31,877 bases of DNA, from the IMG/VR virus record IMGVR_UViG_3300020421_000088, positions 1-31,877 of that record. One strand, 5' to 3'. The position numbers and the translations under genes were made by a program. The notes under the pieces are model-generated. The model was not told where the DNA came from, did no database searches, and saw only the letters and a list, made by a program, of their open reading frames with translations. This document shows, in pieces, positions 7,927-16,056 of the stretch. This DNA comes from a virus. Within the stretch, counting starts at the first letter, position 1, and each line of letters starts with the position of its first letter.

Positions 7927-8315
7927 TAAACGTTTATTATTTTGTACAGCTTAGTTCTTATTACATTCAATCCTGCATCATTTGTAAGCAGTAATGAATT
8001 CCTATAGCTTTCCCAGTTTAGTGAATAAGACTTATCCAATATACCGTTATTCTCTTTTCTTATTGCTTCATTTAAAGCATTAATCGTGTATAGTGTATTT
8101 GTCTCTTTCTTTCTGTGAATTGCCATAGTCTTATTGTTCTGTATAAAATCTTCTGTCTTTTCTACGTTATATGTACAGATTAGAGAATTGTTATCGTCCA
8201 TATTCTCAAAAACGTATATCTTGTTAAATACTATTTCAGACGCCATACTGATTAATTGTGTAGTGTCTTCAAAGTCTTGTTTTGTACAAAATGTACATAA
8301 TAATTGTGTTTTCAT
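7926..8315 (-). CDS. Hypothetical protein, 129 aa
   Basis: Not recognised with confidence. It starts MKTQLLCTFCTKQDFE, continues as a mixed alpha/beta soluble protein (EIVFNKIYVFENMDD, SLICTYNVEK) and ends TKLYKIINV. The overall look recalls a small conserved protein of T4-like marine phages, but I cannot name a function. No signal peptide, membrane helix or cleavage-type N-terminal tag is visible, unlike its neighbours. The ATG overlaps the Nudix stop codon (TAATG), so it is translationally coupled to it. Confidence 0.6.
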   Translation of the reverse strand: MKTQLLCTFCTKQDFEDTTQLISMASEIVFNKIYVFENMDDNNSLICTYNVEKTEDFIQNNKTMAIHRKKETNTLYTINALNEAIRKENNGILDKSYSLNWESYRNSLLLTNDAGLNVIRTKLYKIINV

Positions 8316-8719
8316 TAGATTAAATCCTTCAGTCGTGGATCTGTTCTGTCTGGTAGTTTATTAAACCACCGCACTTCTTCGTGCTCTAAACTTTTAGTTG
8401 GTAAAACAGCCATCTTCATTCTAGTTTCATAAATATAAAAGTTGCCACCTCTTGAATTTCTCTTTGTGGCTTTTAGTTCAACTGGGCTGTTTAAATGTGA
8501 TCCTTGTTTTTTGACAAAAATAGAAACTTCTTCTATCGTCTCCCTACATGCTGCATCGATTGGTTCTTCGCCTGGCTCCACTTTACCTTTTGGAATTCCC
8601 CACTCATACGCATCTGTTGCATCCTTAACCAATACAACACCTGCGATCGGATCTCTTAATATTATTCCAGCAGTATCCATAACTTTTTCTTCCATTAATA
8701 TATCCTTTAATTTTATCAC
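8315..8719 (-). CDS. Nudix hydrolase with a possible capsid-targeting N-terminus
   Basis: Nudix enzymes hydrolyse nucleoside diphosphates linked to another group (such as NTPs, nucleotide sugars, ADP-ribose compounds or RNA caps). The Nudix box spans residues 45-67 and reads GKVEPGEEPIDAACRETIEE at its core: G45, E51, R59-E60 and E63-E64 are in place, while the usual final Gly is replaced by Ser. The fold starts at DTAGIILRD. Before it is a 14-residue extension beginning MIKLKDILME, almost identical to the start of the upstream neighbour. L8-M9-E10 fits a prohead protease site. The start is GTG, overlapping the upstream stop (GTGA), with AGGAG seven bases before it. The substrate cannot be predicted. 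Length is 134 aa. Confidence 0.85.
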   Translation of the reverse strand: MIKLKDILMEEKVMDTAGIILRDPIAGVVLVKDATDAYEWGIPKGKVEPGEEPIDAACRETIEEVSIFVKKQGSHLNSPVELKATKRNSRGGNFYIYETRMKMAVLPTKSLEHEEVRWFNKLPDRTDPRLKDLI

Positions 8720-8970
8720 TTAAAGACTCCTGCGCCTTTTTTACCAGATGTCATAATAAAATTAGTAAACCAATTCTTCTCCTCGCCTACCCTTTTGACT
8801 GCCTTGTACAAACCGTCTTTACTAATCTTACTCTGCCTTGCGACATCATCTGATATTTCTTTTAATTTTTCTTGTGATACTCTTATCTCATTGCTAATGA
8901 TATAGTCCCAGACTCTTCCTGCAATGTTATCCCACTTTGCCTCTAACAATATGTCTTTTAGTTTTATCAT
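8716..8970 (-). CDS. Small protein sharing the Nudix protein's N-terminal tag
   Basis: 84 aa, function unknown. It begins MIKLKDILLEAK, differing from the Nudix neighbour at one position in the first ten residues. L8-L9-E10 followed by A11 is a good match to a T4-type prohead protease site. The rest is helical and basic (VSQEKLKEISDDVARQSK) and ends KKGAGVFK; a small DNA-binding fold is possible but unproven. The ATG overlaps the preceding stop (TAATG) and the end overlaps the Nudix start, so three genes are tightly coupled. Confidence 0.65.
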   Translation of the reverse strand: MIKLKDILLEAKWDNIAGRVWDYIISNEIRVSQEKLKEISDDVARQSKISKDGLYKAVKRVGEEKNWFTNFIMTSGKKGAGVFK

Positions 8971-10196
8971 TATTCTAATTCTTTAAATTTAATTCCATTT
9001 TGACTAATTACAGAATAGTTAAAATTCTTACCTTCAGCAGGAATAACTTTCATCTGGGGTGTTGACTTTCCTCTAAATATTACCCAGTATTTAGCTTGAC
9101 CGCCTCCTATTATTTCATCTATTGCTTTTTGTATGTCTTTATCAAATCCTTTTGGATCTCTTACATACTTTAATTTTTTAAGATAGTTAATAATTGTTGC
9201 TTGAGTTAGTGAACCTTTTGAAGACGAAAAGTCTATTTTTATACCTGACTTTATATCATTTGCGTTTATTGGCTCTATTTCATACGACATCGGCTTGACA
9301 CCTGGCCCTTGAAAAATTACCTGGTTTACAGAATTATCAGATTCACCAAGTAAGCTAGACATTATTGTATAAAACTCTCTTGTCACTCTTGTGTCTTCTT
9401 TGTTATATTCACCATTGACTATTTTTAATTTATTCTGTACCCTGTCTAGTAAGTAGTCTTTTAATTGAATTACTGGCGCAAATGCAGGAGATGATGCTGA
9501 CAGAACATCCCACGCACCATCTGCCTCCATCTTTTTTAGTGTTTCTATTGTTCTAAGTACTTCTTTCCAAAAATCAAACTTACTTACAGATGCCTCAACT
9601 CCTGCTCTTATTGCAGCACTATTATTTTTTGCTGTGTAGTCTTTTACTTCATAATTTGTGTCTGCTTTTATATCAAAGCTTGTATTGCCGCCTTGAATTT
9701 CGCCGCCGTCTATAACCCATGCTAAATAAATTTCTCCTTTACCAATTCCTTTTGCATCAATATCAAATATTTTTGTTTCTAATCCACTCTTAAGAGATAG
9801 GGGATTTGAAGCAAATTTTTTAATACTCTTTCCTTTGCTTCCTAGACCTGTATAGAATTCTTGAACTTCTTTTGATGATAGAGATCCTAGTACTTTAGTT
9901 GCTGCTGTTAGAGGAGCACCTGTTGGTAGCTTTGTAAAGAAAGACTCAAATTTTGCTTTTTCACTATCACTTCCGTTTTCTTCCCAAACTGATGCGTTCT
10001 TAAAGCTTGAGTAAGATTTTGCCTCACTTATAATTTGTTTATCAAATAATCCTTCTACAATATCTTCAGGAATATGTTTTTTTAGTTCTTCCTGCACCAT
10101 AAATACATGATATGCGTCATTTAAGTCGACCATACCGTTTGCTGTTTTTAGTGAGACCTTATCAACAGCATCACCTATAACTTTATTAATGTCCAT
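8970..10196 (-). CDS. 408-aa protein with possible PD-(D/E)XK nuclease core
   Basis: Not firmly recognised. The N-terminal 60 residues are helical (DAYHVFMVQEELKKHIPEDI) and end QIISE58-A, an I-x-E site like those cut by T4 prohead protease. At 150-200 the arrangement GKGE154, SFD175I and YE183VK185DY, followed by a helical basic stretch (SAAIRAGVEASVSKF), fits the acidic-acidic-ExK layout of PD-(D/E)XK nucleases. This is pattern reading, not a match to a named family. The remainder (200-408) has no motif I know. It overlaps the polymerase gene by 11 bases and has a good GGAGAG before the ATG. It lies in the putative cargo cluster. Alternatives include a structural or scaffold-associated protein. 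Confidence 0.6.
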   Translation of the reverse strand: MDINKVIGDAVDKVSLKTANGMVDLNDAYHVFMVQEELKKHIPEDIVEGLFDKQIISEAKSYSSFKNASVWEENGSDSEKAKFESFFTKLPTGAPLTAATKVLGSLSSKEVQEFYTGLGSKGKSIKKFASNPLSLKSGLETKIFDIDAKGIGKGEIYLAWVIDGGEIQGGNTSFDIKADTNYEVKDYTAKNNSAAIRAGVEASVSKFDFWKEVLRTIETLKKMEADGAWDVLSASSPAFAPVIQLKDYLLDRVQNKLKIVNGEYNKEDTRVTREFYTIMSSLLGESDNSVNQVIFQGPGVKPMSYEIEPINANDIKSGIKIDFSSSKGSLTQATIINYLKKLKYVRDPKGFDKDIQKAIDEIIGGGQAKYWVIFRGKSTPQMKVIPAEGKNFNYSVISQNGIKFKELE

Positions 10197-11487
10197 TTAT
10201 TCTCTCCGTTATATCTTGCATTTCCCCATAGTTTAAACCTGCCTTTATCTTAACAGGAAAGGAACCTGCATTTAATATTTTCTTTAACCGTAGTATCACT
10301 TCTAGTCCCTCTGTCCTATCTAGATCAAACAGAAAACTATCATACGTATATAATATCATGTTAGTGCTACGAGACTTTAAAAAATCTTGTATTTTCTTTA
10401 TAGTCTCTATATTCTGCTCCGTTTCATACGATTGAATAAAATAGTTCAATACTTTATTTTTATTTGCATCAGGAACATTACTTGACGCAAACTGTCGTCT
10501 ATAAATATGCGATTTAAAATGTTTATGCTTTTTAAAATAACCCCATAGTGCATCTGACATTTTATCAACTTTATAGAAAAACGGGTTCTCTTTTTCTGTT
10601 ACTTTGACATTACCATAAAGTATCTGCCATGATATTCTTTTTGCCTCATCATATGAAGACTTATAAATAGTATCTGCAAAGTGCTGATGAAGTGATGCAT
10701 CATCGGGCACATCGTATTTTAATATCTTTGCAAGTAGCCTTAGATGATATGCATCATAGTCAAATTCAACTAGCATTCCTGGATTATGCCTTGTCACTAT
10801 CTGATTTCTTGTATCATCGTTCTTATTTAGTGCACCTAGATTAATTCCTCTAAATGTATTAGAAGGTCTACCTGTTGTTGTGAGTATATTAAAATTTGAA
10901 TATGCATAACCATTCTTGAAAACTCTTTTGAAAGGACCCATTGTAATTTTAAGACCAGACTTTTCTAATCCTGCAAACGTTATTAGTGACTTATTATATT
11001 TTAAGTAGGGTTTTGTAATATTTTTAGGATCCTGTATAGTTGCTAATTTAGATTCTGAATACTGTATAACTTTTGTGATTGGTATCAGCTTGTTGATTCC
11101 TTGCTTTTTTGATGTTCCTAAGTGTTCAAAAACATGTGGAAGCACAGGCTTATCTACTTTTTCATTATTAAAGTAAGATAATAATTTTGCATCATAACAG
11201 TTTTTTAAACCTGTTAGGTGATAAAACTCTTTTGCATCATCTACAAAAAATCTTTTAATTTTTGATAATTCTGATAAATCTATTTCATTAGTTTTTGGCC
11301 AGCTTTCTGATTCTGTGTGGTCTAAAACGATGTTATAAACATCATCGTTATACTTTATTGTTATGATAATTGGATCACATTCTGCGGGGTGGTATCTAAA
11401 ATCGTCAGAAACTGCTGTTGCAAATACTGTCTTATTGCTTAGCTTACTAACCAGATCATTGTATTGTTGTCTGCTTTCTATAACCAA
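10186..11487 (-). CDS. Compact family-A (Pol I-like) DNA polymerase homologue
   Basis: 433 aa. The C-terminal half has the Pol I order: TTTGRPSN at 203-210, motif A EFDYDAYHLRLLA with catalytic D243, motif B EAKRISWQILYG with K283 and Y291, motif C LYTYDSFLFDL with D383, and a terminal PVKIKAGLNYGEM like the end of T7/Pol I enzymes. Both metal-binding aspartates remain. Other positions are changed: the motif A Glu is His, the first motif B Arg is Tyr, and the motif C H-D-E is Y-D-S. Residues 1-130 look like a reduced 3'-5' exonuclease-type domain with no clear D-x-E. No ATG is available, so TTG at 11487 with AAAGG upstream is chosen. It lies between a virion gene and the cargo genes, away from the replication block. 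It could be a repair enzyme or a non-polymerising derivative. Confidence 0.75.
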   Translation of the reverse strand: MVIESRQQYNDLVSKLSNKTVFATAVSDDFRYHPAECDPIIITIKYNDDVYNIVLDHTESESWPKTNEIDLSELSKIKRFFVDDAKEFYHLTGLKNCYDAKLLSYFNNEKVDKPVLPHVFEHLGTSKKQGINKLIPITKVIQYSESKLATIQDPKNITKPYLKYNKSLITFAGLEKSGLKITMGPFKRVFKNGYAYSNFNILTTTGRPSNTFRGINLGALNKNDDTRNQIVTRHNPGMLVEFDYDAYHLRLLAKILKYDVPDDASLHQHFADTIYKSSYDEAKRISWQILYGNVKVTEKENPFFYKVDKMSDALWGYFKKHKHFKSHIYRRQFASSNVPDANKNKVLNYFIQSYETEQNIETIKKIQDFLKSRSTNMILYTYDSFLFDLDRTEGLEVILRLKKILNAGSFPVKIKAGLNYGEMQDITERINGH

Positions 11488-11543
11488 TTTTATAACCTTT
11501 GTTTATATATATCATTTGTATTTGTGAAAATTTAAATATATTT

Positions 11544-12482
11544 CTAATACCCACCTGTGTCATTATTTGAGATTGTCATTGATCCTTGCTGTGCACCTGT
11601 AAGTGGGCTTTGCTGTGTGTTTATTTTTGGTGTTGCCGGCGCTGATTGTGATACATTTACACGAACTATTATTTCACTAGGATTTAACTGATGATTCACA
11701 CCTAAAACTCCAGGATTTATCATTGCTTCTCCGTTCTGATGTAGATGATACTTCCCTACATATTCTTCTCCACTCTGTTGAAAAATCCACTGTCCTGGCA
11801 ATGCGTCTAAATTAACCTGTGTTATGGGATTGTTTTGAATTTGTTCTGTGTTATTTTGCACAGCCATCTGTTGCATTACTGGCTCTTCTTCAGGTTCTTG
11901 AGCTTCTGTTATTGGTGCTGTTGGATTTGTATAGGTTGGATTTTGAAGTAATAGCTCTCCTAAGTTTCTGTCGTCTTCAAACTTTGACTGATGAAGATGA
12001 AGTGTAGGTATTACTTCTGATATTCCTGGTATCTTCTTTTCTGCAACTCTTAATTGTTTAGAATTGTGTATTTCTGCCTGCTCCTCTGATCCCCCTATTT
12101 GCCATTCTAGCTTGACAAATTTAAACAGATTAGTTCTTGTTGGCTTTTCGACTTCAATAATCTTTGGAATTTCTTCCATTTTATTTATTGCAAAATGTCT
12201 TGTCATAAATAAACTGTCAAACGGTAGATCTTTTTTTGTAGAATACTTTATTTTAGGATAATCATCTCTATTTTTTGTTGGCTTGAGAAGATAGTATACT
12301 TCTTTATTTAACTTCTTTAGTCTGTATATTACTTCATTTGTTGCTCTTAAAACGTAAGTAGTAGTTTTATCATCTTTATAATAAATCATGTACTCTTGAT
12401 CTCTTCTAATTTGTATTCCTTTGCTATCGTAAAATTCACCTATTTTAGTCTTTAAGGGGCCTTCTTGCATTTCAATAATCAT
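11544..12482 (-). CDS. Probable virion/baseplate protein, 312 aa
   Basis: Function not firmly known. Residues 1-130 form a mixed, charged domain (RDQEYMIYYKDDKTTTYVLRA). A Pro/Gln-rich low-complexity linker (about 175-225) follows. Next comes the motif GQWIFQQSG...YVGKYHLHQNGEAM at about 230-260, which resembles His-containing motifs I associate with structural proteins of marine T4-like phages. The end is Ser/Thr/Gln-rich (SPLTGAQQGSMTISNNDTGG). It overlaps the hub gene stop (TAATG) with AGGAG upstream, so it is the last gene of the tail operon and probably baseplate-associated. Confidence 0.6.
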   Translation of the reverse strand: MIIEMQEGPLKTKIGEFYDSKGIQIRRDQEYMIYYKDDKTTTYVLRATNEVIYRLKKLNKEVYYLLKPTKNRDDYPKIKYSTKKDLPFDSLFMTRHFAINKMEEIPKIIEVEKPTRTNLFKFVKLEWQIGGSEEQAEIHNSKQLRVAEKKIPGISEVIPTLHLHQSKFEDDRNLGELLLQNPTYTNPTAPITEAQEPEEEPVMQQMAVQNNTEQIQNNPITQVNLDALPGQWIFQQSGEEYVGKYHLHQNGEAMINPGVLGVNHQLNPSEIIVRVNVSQSAPATPKINTQQSPLTGAQQGSMTISNNDTGGY

Positions 12483-15400
12483 TAATAATCTCCTGATCCT
12501 CTTGGCCTACCTGGAAACCTTGTTGCTCTACCTAAAGTCTGTCTTTCTTCAAATACAGATCTGTTGACGTCTAATGTCTTGTCAGGATTCATAAAGTCAT
12601 CTAAGTTGTCATATTCAAATAGTGTTGTTCCTCCAATATTAAATGATGTATTACTGTCACCTATTCTGTGATAAGAGTCTGTATCAGCAGGGTCGAAATA
12701 AATTGTATCTTTTATCTGATCATCTGGCTCAAGTATTATAGTTTGTGCAGGTGGAGGATATGGATCATTTACAGGTGGTGGGCCAGGAGGTGCTCCTCCT
12801 CCAGCAGGTGGTGCTTTTGGCTCAGGTGCCTTGACAGGAGGTATATCAGGCTCTGCTTTAATAAAGTTACTTATCTTTTCTTTGTATACTTCTCTGACTA
12901 TATCTCTTGACTTTGATACTTCTTTTTCTTCATATAAGGCATCTTTTGATTTGTTTAGTGCTGCTGTTATTTGAGTGTCCCATCCGTCTGCACTTATTGT
13001 GTGTGTCAGTCCCATTACTGAAAAATACGTCTTTGGCATAATATCATTTGGCTTGACATATGCAGGTTTTCTAATTGAATAGTCTACTTGTCCATATACT
13101 TCTGGAAGATAAGACAGCCTAAACATATCACCCGGATAAATTCCTCCGCATCCTTCTATTGTCATGTCAACGTTTATTGGCATTGTCAACGGCCCTTGAT
13201 TATTTGCAGAAAATCTAGTGAGAGGTGACTCAGACAAGAACCACTTCATTGCTCTTTTAAACGAATCTATTAGCTCCCCTTTTGAATTATAAGGCTGCCT
13301 ATAAACTTTTTGACCTTTATCATTTATATCATATGCAAACAGTTTTGCAAGATCTTTAGCTGATGATTTTCCTGACTTTACATCTTCTAATGCTTTTGTT
13401 TCTAGCTTTACTCGAATTTCTTCGTGCTTTTTTCTAAATTGATCTAGAAATTTTGTTGTAGCAACATTTGATGATATTTTTTCTAATATTGGTGGTATTG
13501 TATGGCTCCATCTTTTTTCACCGCCGCCTCCTTTTGTAAGGCCATCTGGAGATAATAAAGGTGTAGACTGATCTGTATGTGCGAATTCAAATAGGTTGCC
13601 GTAATCAGGGTCTGGTGATGGGTCTGCATTAATTTGAAAGTGACCTATATTTGCTGGATCTGAGAAGAGGAGTCCTACTTGAATAAATTTATCTTCGTCG
13701 TTATCGTCTGTTCCGTCTTTAAAGTAAAGTTTTATCGCATCTTCATTTGAATTTTTTTCGCCTTCTTGTCTAGCACCTGAGAATCCTGCTGTTATTGCAA
13801 ATTTATCAGGTATTGTTGATTGAAGTGATATGTCTTTAATTAGTGAATTAAATCCAAAGTTATCAAAAACATAAGAATTCTTTGGGCTTGTGTCTTCATC
13901 ATCACCTGTTTCAGATCCTTCTGAAGATTGTTCTGCAACTACTCTAAATGTCGATATTGCGTCTGTTATGTTATCTGCTTTGTCAATAGTAAAATTCCAC
14001 AACTTTATATCACCATTAATAACGTCTGCTAGTTTAATCATAGAACTCTGTATTGTTGCTCCTGTTGTAGAAAATACAGACTTTATTTGGCTTAAGTTCA
14101 TATAGACATTTCTTAAATATCCTTCTGTCTTTTTATCATTTGTTGCAAATAAGTATCTATTTTCTTTTAGTACCTCAGTCTCTATTAATTCTGCCAATTG
14201 TCTGTATGGTGACTTTGTATCTGATTTTTCTCCTACTTTTGCAAAAAACGAAGAAGGAAACTGACCCGGTAAAATAAATTTTGAAGGATCATAAGTGTAA
14301 AGCTCAGGATCATTCTTTATCTTTACTGATCTTAAATTGCCGGCATTTGTAGTTGGAGTTTTGTCTAATGATCTAAAGTCTGCAAGTACTTTTCCGTCTG
14401 ACTTATCAGATCTTGTATAAAAAGATACGATGTTATCTTCAAACCATCCCCACCTAATCCAAATTTCACTAGAAAAGTCTCTTGCTCTTTTTAATACTGC
14501 TGTTTCTTCACCATCATTGTCTAATTCTCTCTCAAAAAGAACAGGTCTTTCTGATCCGTCTTTGCCTGTATCTCTTAATATTGCTAAAATATTAAAATCT
14601 GGAGATGCTACTACATTTACACCTGCAGGTAATTCTAAACTCTCATCTTTGCCATCTAGATTATCTTTAAAAAACTTTATTATTATCTCTAAGTCGAGTG
14701 ATGCTACCCTATCAGGCAGGCTGAGCTCTTTTGTAAACTTTCTTCCTACACCATACTGATCATTATTGTCACGATCTTTTGACATAATATCTTTTAATAA
14801 CTCATCTGCAAATTCTTCAAATGTAGGCTGTTTTACAGGAAATGTTTTTAACTCAGGAGGTGTCTGTTGTAATGCTGTTAGTGACTTATCAAATATATTT
14901 GACCCTCTCGATATCATCTCTGTCACACAGTCAAATCCGCCGTCTGGTCTTTGTGACCATGTAAATTTTGTAATTGGTCCTATTAATCCTGACCAGTCTC
15001 CAAAATATTCTATTTCTAGTTTATCCCACTGAGCCTCTACAGTTTTTTTCAATTGACCGTCTACAATCTCTAACGTATCTTTAAATAAGTCTTGGTTTAT
15101 TTTTACATGTTGACCTTCACCTAGCAAGAACTGAGGTACGTCTCCTGCTCTTCCTGCAGGTCTTTGTGACCTTACCCAGCCAAAGTCTAATATTATATTT
15201 TGACCTGATGACAGAAAAGAGCCTTTTTGATACATTTCTAACTGCTCTAATGTAAAGCACGACCAATTTATAGTTGCTTTTCTAACTGCTCCACCGTATC
15301 CTGTATATTCAACAGAGACATTATTTATTCCTGCAACTGGCTTTACACCAGGAACTGCAATTTGCTGTTGATGTGGGTGCTCATGTCCTTTTTCTGGCAC

Positions 15401-15739
15401 TGTATCATAAAATGCCTCTGAGGCACCTTTAACTCTACTGTCTAGAGATTGAAAGAAGTCTTCTCCGTCTGCACCAGGAGTTTCTCCTGTAATTCTTGCA
15501 TCATCTATATTAAACATTCCATAGATAATATTTGTCTTTCTTGTACCGGGAGAAATCATTCTTATATAACAATTTTTAGAAACTTGGCCTTCTCTTGTTA
15601 GTACAAAATCTTCGTTAGCTTGGGACTCTGCTAGTAGTGATGATCTTAATTCTTGACCTGCATATTCAGACATTGCTTTTACGCGTGCATCCAAACCTTG
15701 CTTAATATTCGGGTCTATGTTGTGTCTAAAACCTGCCAT
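12482..15739 (-). CDS. Baseplate hub-like protein, 1085 aa
   Basis: Large structural protein, probably the baseplate hub. Around residue 150, GYGGAVRKATINWSCFTLEQ recalls tail proteins that stack on the tube. Near 870-930, GGIYPGDMFRLSYLPEVYGQ and FSVMGLTHTISADGWDTQI match the style of gpD/gp27-like hub domains (a tube-like barrel ending with His-Thr-Ile-Ser and Gly-Trp). A Pro/Gly-rich linker at about 966-1000 (PEPKAPPAGGGAPPGPPPV) separates an acidic tail. It follows the LysM gene by two bases; the ribosome binding site is poor, so coupling is likely. The position after tape measure and LysM supports the hub assignment. The central 300-800 region is unrecognised. Confidence 0.65.
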   Translation of the reverse strand: MAGFRHNIDPNIKQGLDARVKAMSEYAGQELRSSLLAESQANEDFVLTREGQVSKNCYIRMISPGTRKTNIIYGMFNIDDARITGETPGADGEDFFQSLDSRVKGASEAFYDTVPEKGHEHPHQQQIAVPGVKPVAGINNVSVEYTGYGGAVRKATINWSCFTLEQLEMYQKGSFLSSGQNIILDFGWVRSQRPAGRAGDVPQFLLGEGQHVKINQDLFKDTLEIVDGQLKKTVEAQWDKLEIEYFGDWSGLIGPITKFTWSQRPDGGFDCVTEMISRGSNIFDKSLTALQQTPPELKTFPVKQPTFEEFADELLKDIMSKDRDNNDQYGVGRKFTKELSLPDRVASLDLEIIIKFFKDNLDGKDESLELPAGVNVVASPDFNILAILRDTGKDGSERPVLFERELDNDGEETAVLKRARDFSSEIWIRWGWFEDNIVSFYTRSDKSDGKVLADFRSLDKTPTTNAGNLRSVKIKNDPELYTYDPSKFILPGQFPSSFFAKVGEKSDTKSPYRQLAELIETEVLKENRYLFATNDKKTEGYLRNVYMNLSQIKSVFSTTGATIQSSMIKLADVINGDIKLWNFTIDKADNITDAISTFRVVAEQSSEGSETGDDEDTSPKNSYVFDNFGFNSLIKDISLQSTIPDKFAITAGFSGARQEGEKNSNEDAIKLYFKDGTDDNDEDKFIQVGLLFSDPANIGHFQINADPSPDPDYGNLFEFAHTDQSTPLLSPDGLTKGGGGEKRWSHTIPPILEKISSNVATTKFLDQFRKKHEEIRVKLETKALEDVKSGKSSAKDLAKLFAYDINDKGQKVYRQPYNSKGELIDSFKRAMKWFLSESPLTRFSANNQGPLTMPINVDMTIEGCGGIYPGDMFRLSYLPEVYGQVDYSIRKPAYVKPNDIMPKTYFSVMGLTHTISADGWDTQITAALNKSKDALYEEKEVSKSRDIVREVYKEKISNFIKAEPDIPPVKAPEPKAPPAGGGAPPGPPPVNDPYPPPAQTIILEPDDQIKDTIYFDPADTDSYHRIGDSNTSFNIGGTTLFEYDNLDDFMNPDKTLDVNRSVFEERQTLGRATRFPGRPRGSGDY

Positions 15740-15741
15740 TG

Positions 15742-16044
15742 CTATTTTAAGTTTTCAGAATTAAATGCTCTTAAAACTTCTCCTATATCTGTAGGTATTC
15801 TTAGTTGTGATGCTGGCTCTAATCCTATATCAGAAGGATTTAAGCCGTTTGCTTTGCTTATTATCCACCAGTAATTGACATCACCATAATATTTGTGTGC
15901 TAATAAATCTAGTCTTTCACCTTGAACAACATTGTGAAATATATCAGTGTCTCTCTCTGGAATTGCAGGATATAATGTTGGCTTAAAGTATCTATCTTTA
16001 TTGCTTGATATTTTTATTCTTGCATCTTTATATCTGTTAAACAT
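15742..16044 (-). CDS. LysM-domain baseplate protein (gpX/gp53-like)
   Basis: 100 aa. Residues about 37-86 form a LysM-type domain: FHNVVQGERLDLLAHKYYGD, then NYWWIISKANGL, then a leucine/proline end LEPASQLRIP. Small LysM proteins of this form occur in contractile baseplates (P2 gpX; the C-terminal part of T4 gp53), where they help attach the hub to the wedge or inner baseplate, rather than acting on the cell wall. It lies between the 810-aa baseplate protein and the hub, spaced 12 and 2 bases, matching that role. No signal peptide is present. Confidence 0.8.
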   Translation of the reverse strand: MFNRYKDARIKISSNKDRYFKPTLYPAIPERDTDIFHNVVQGERLDLLAHKYYGDVNYWWIISKANGLNPSDIGLEPASQLRIPTDIGEVLRAFNSENLK

Positions 16045-16056
16045 ACTGCTCTCTTA

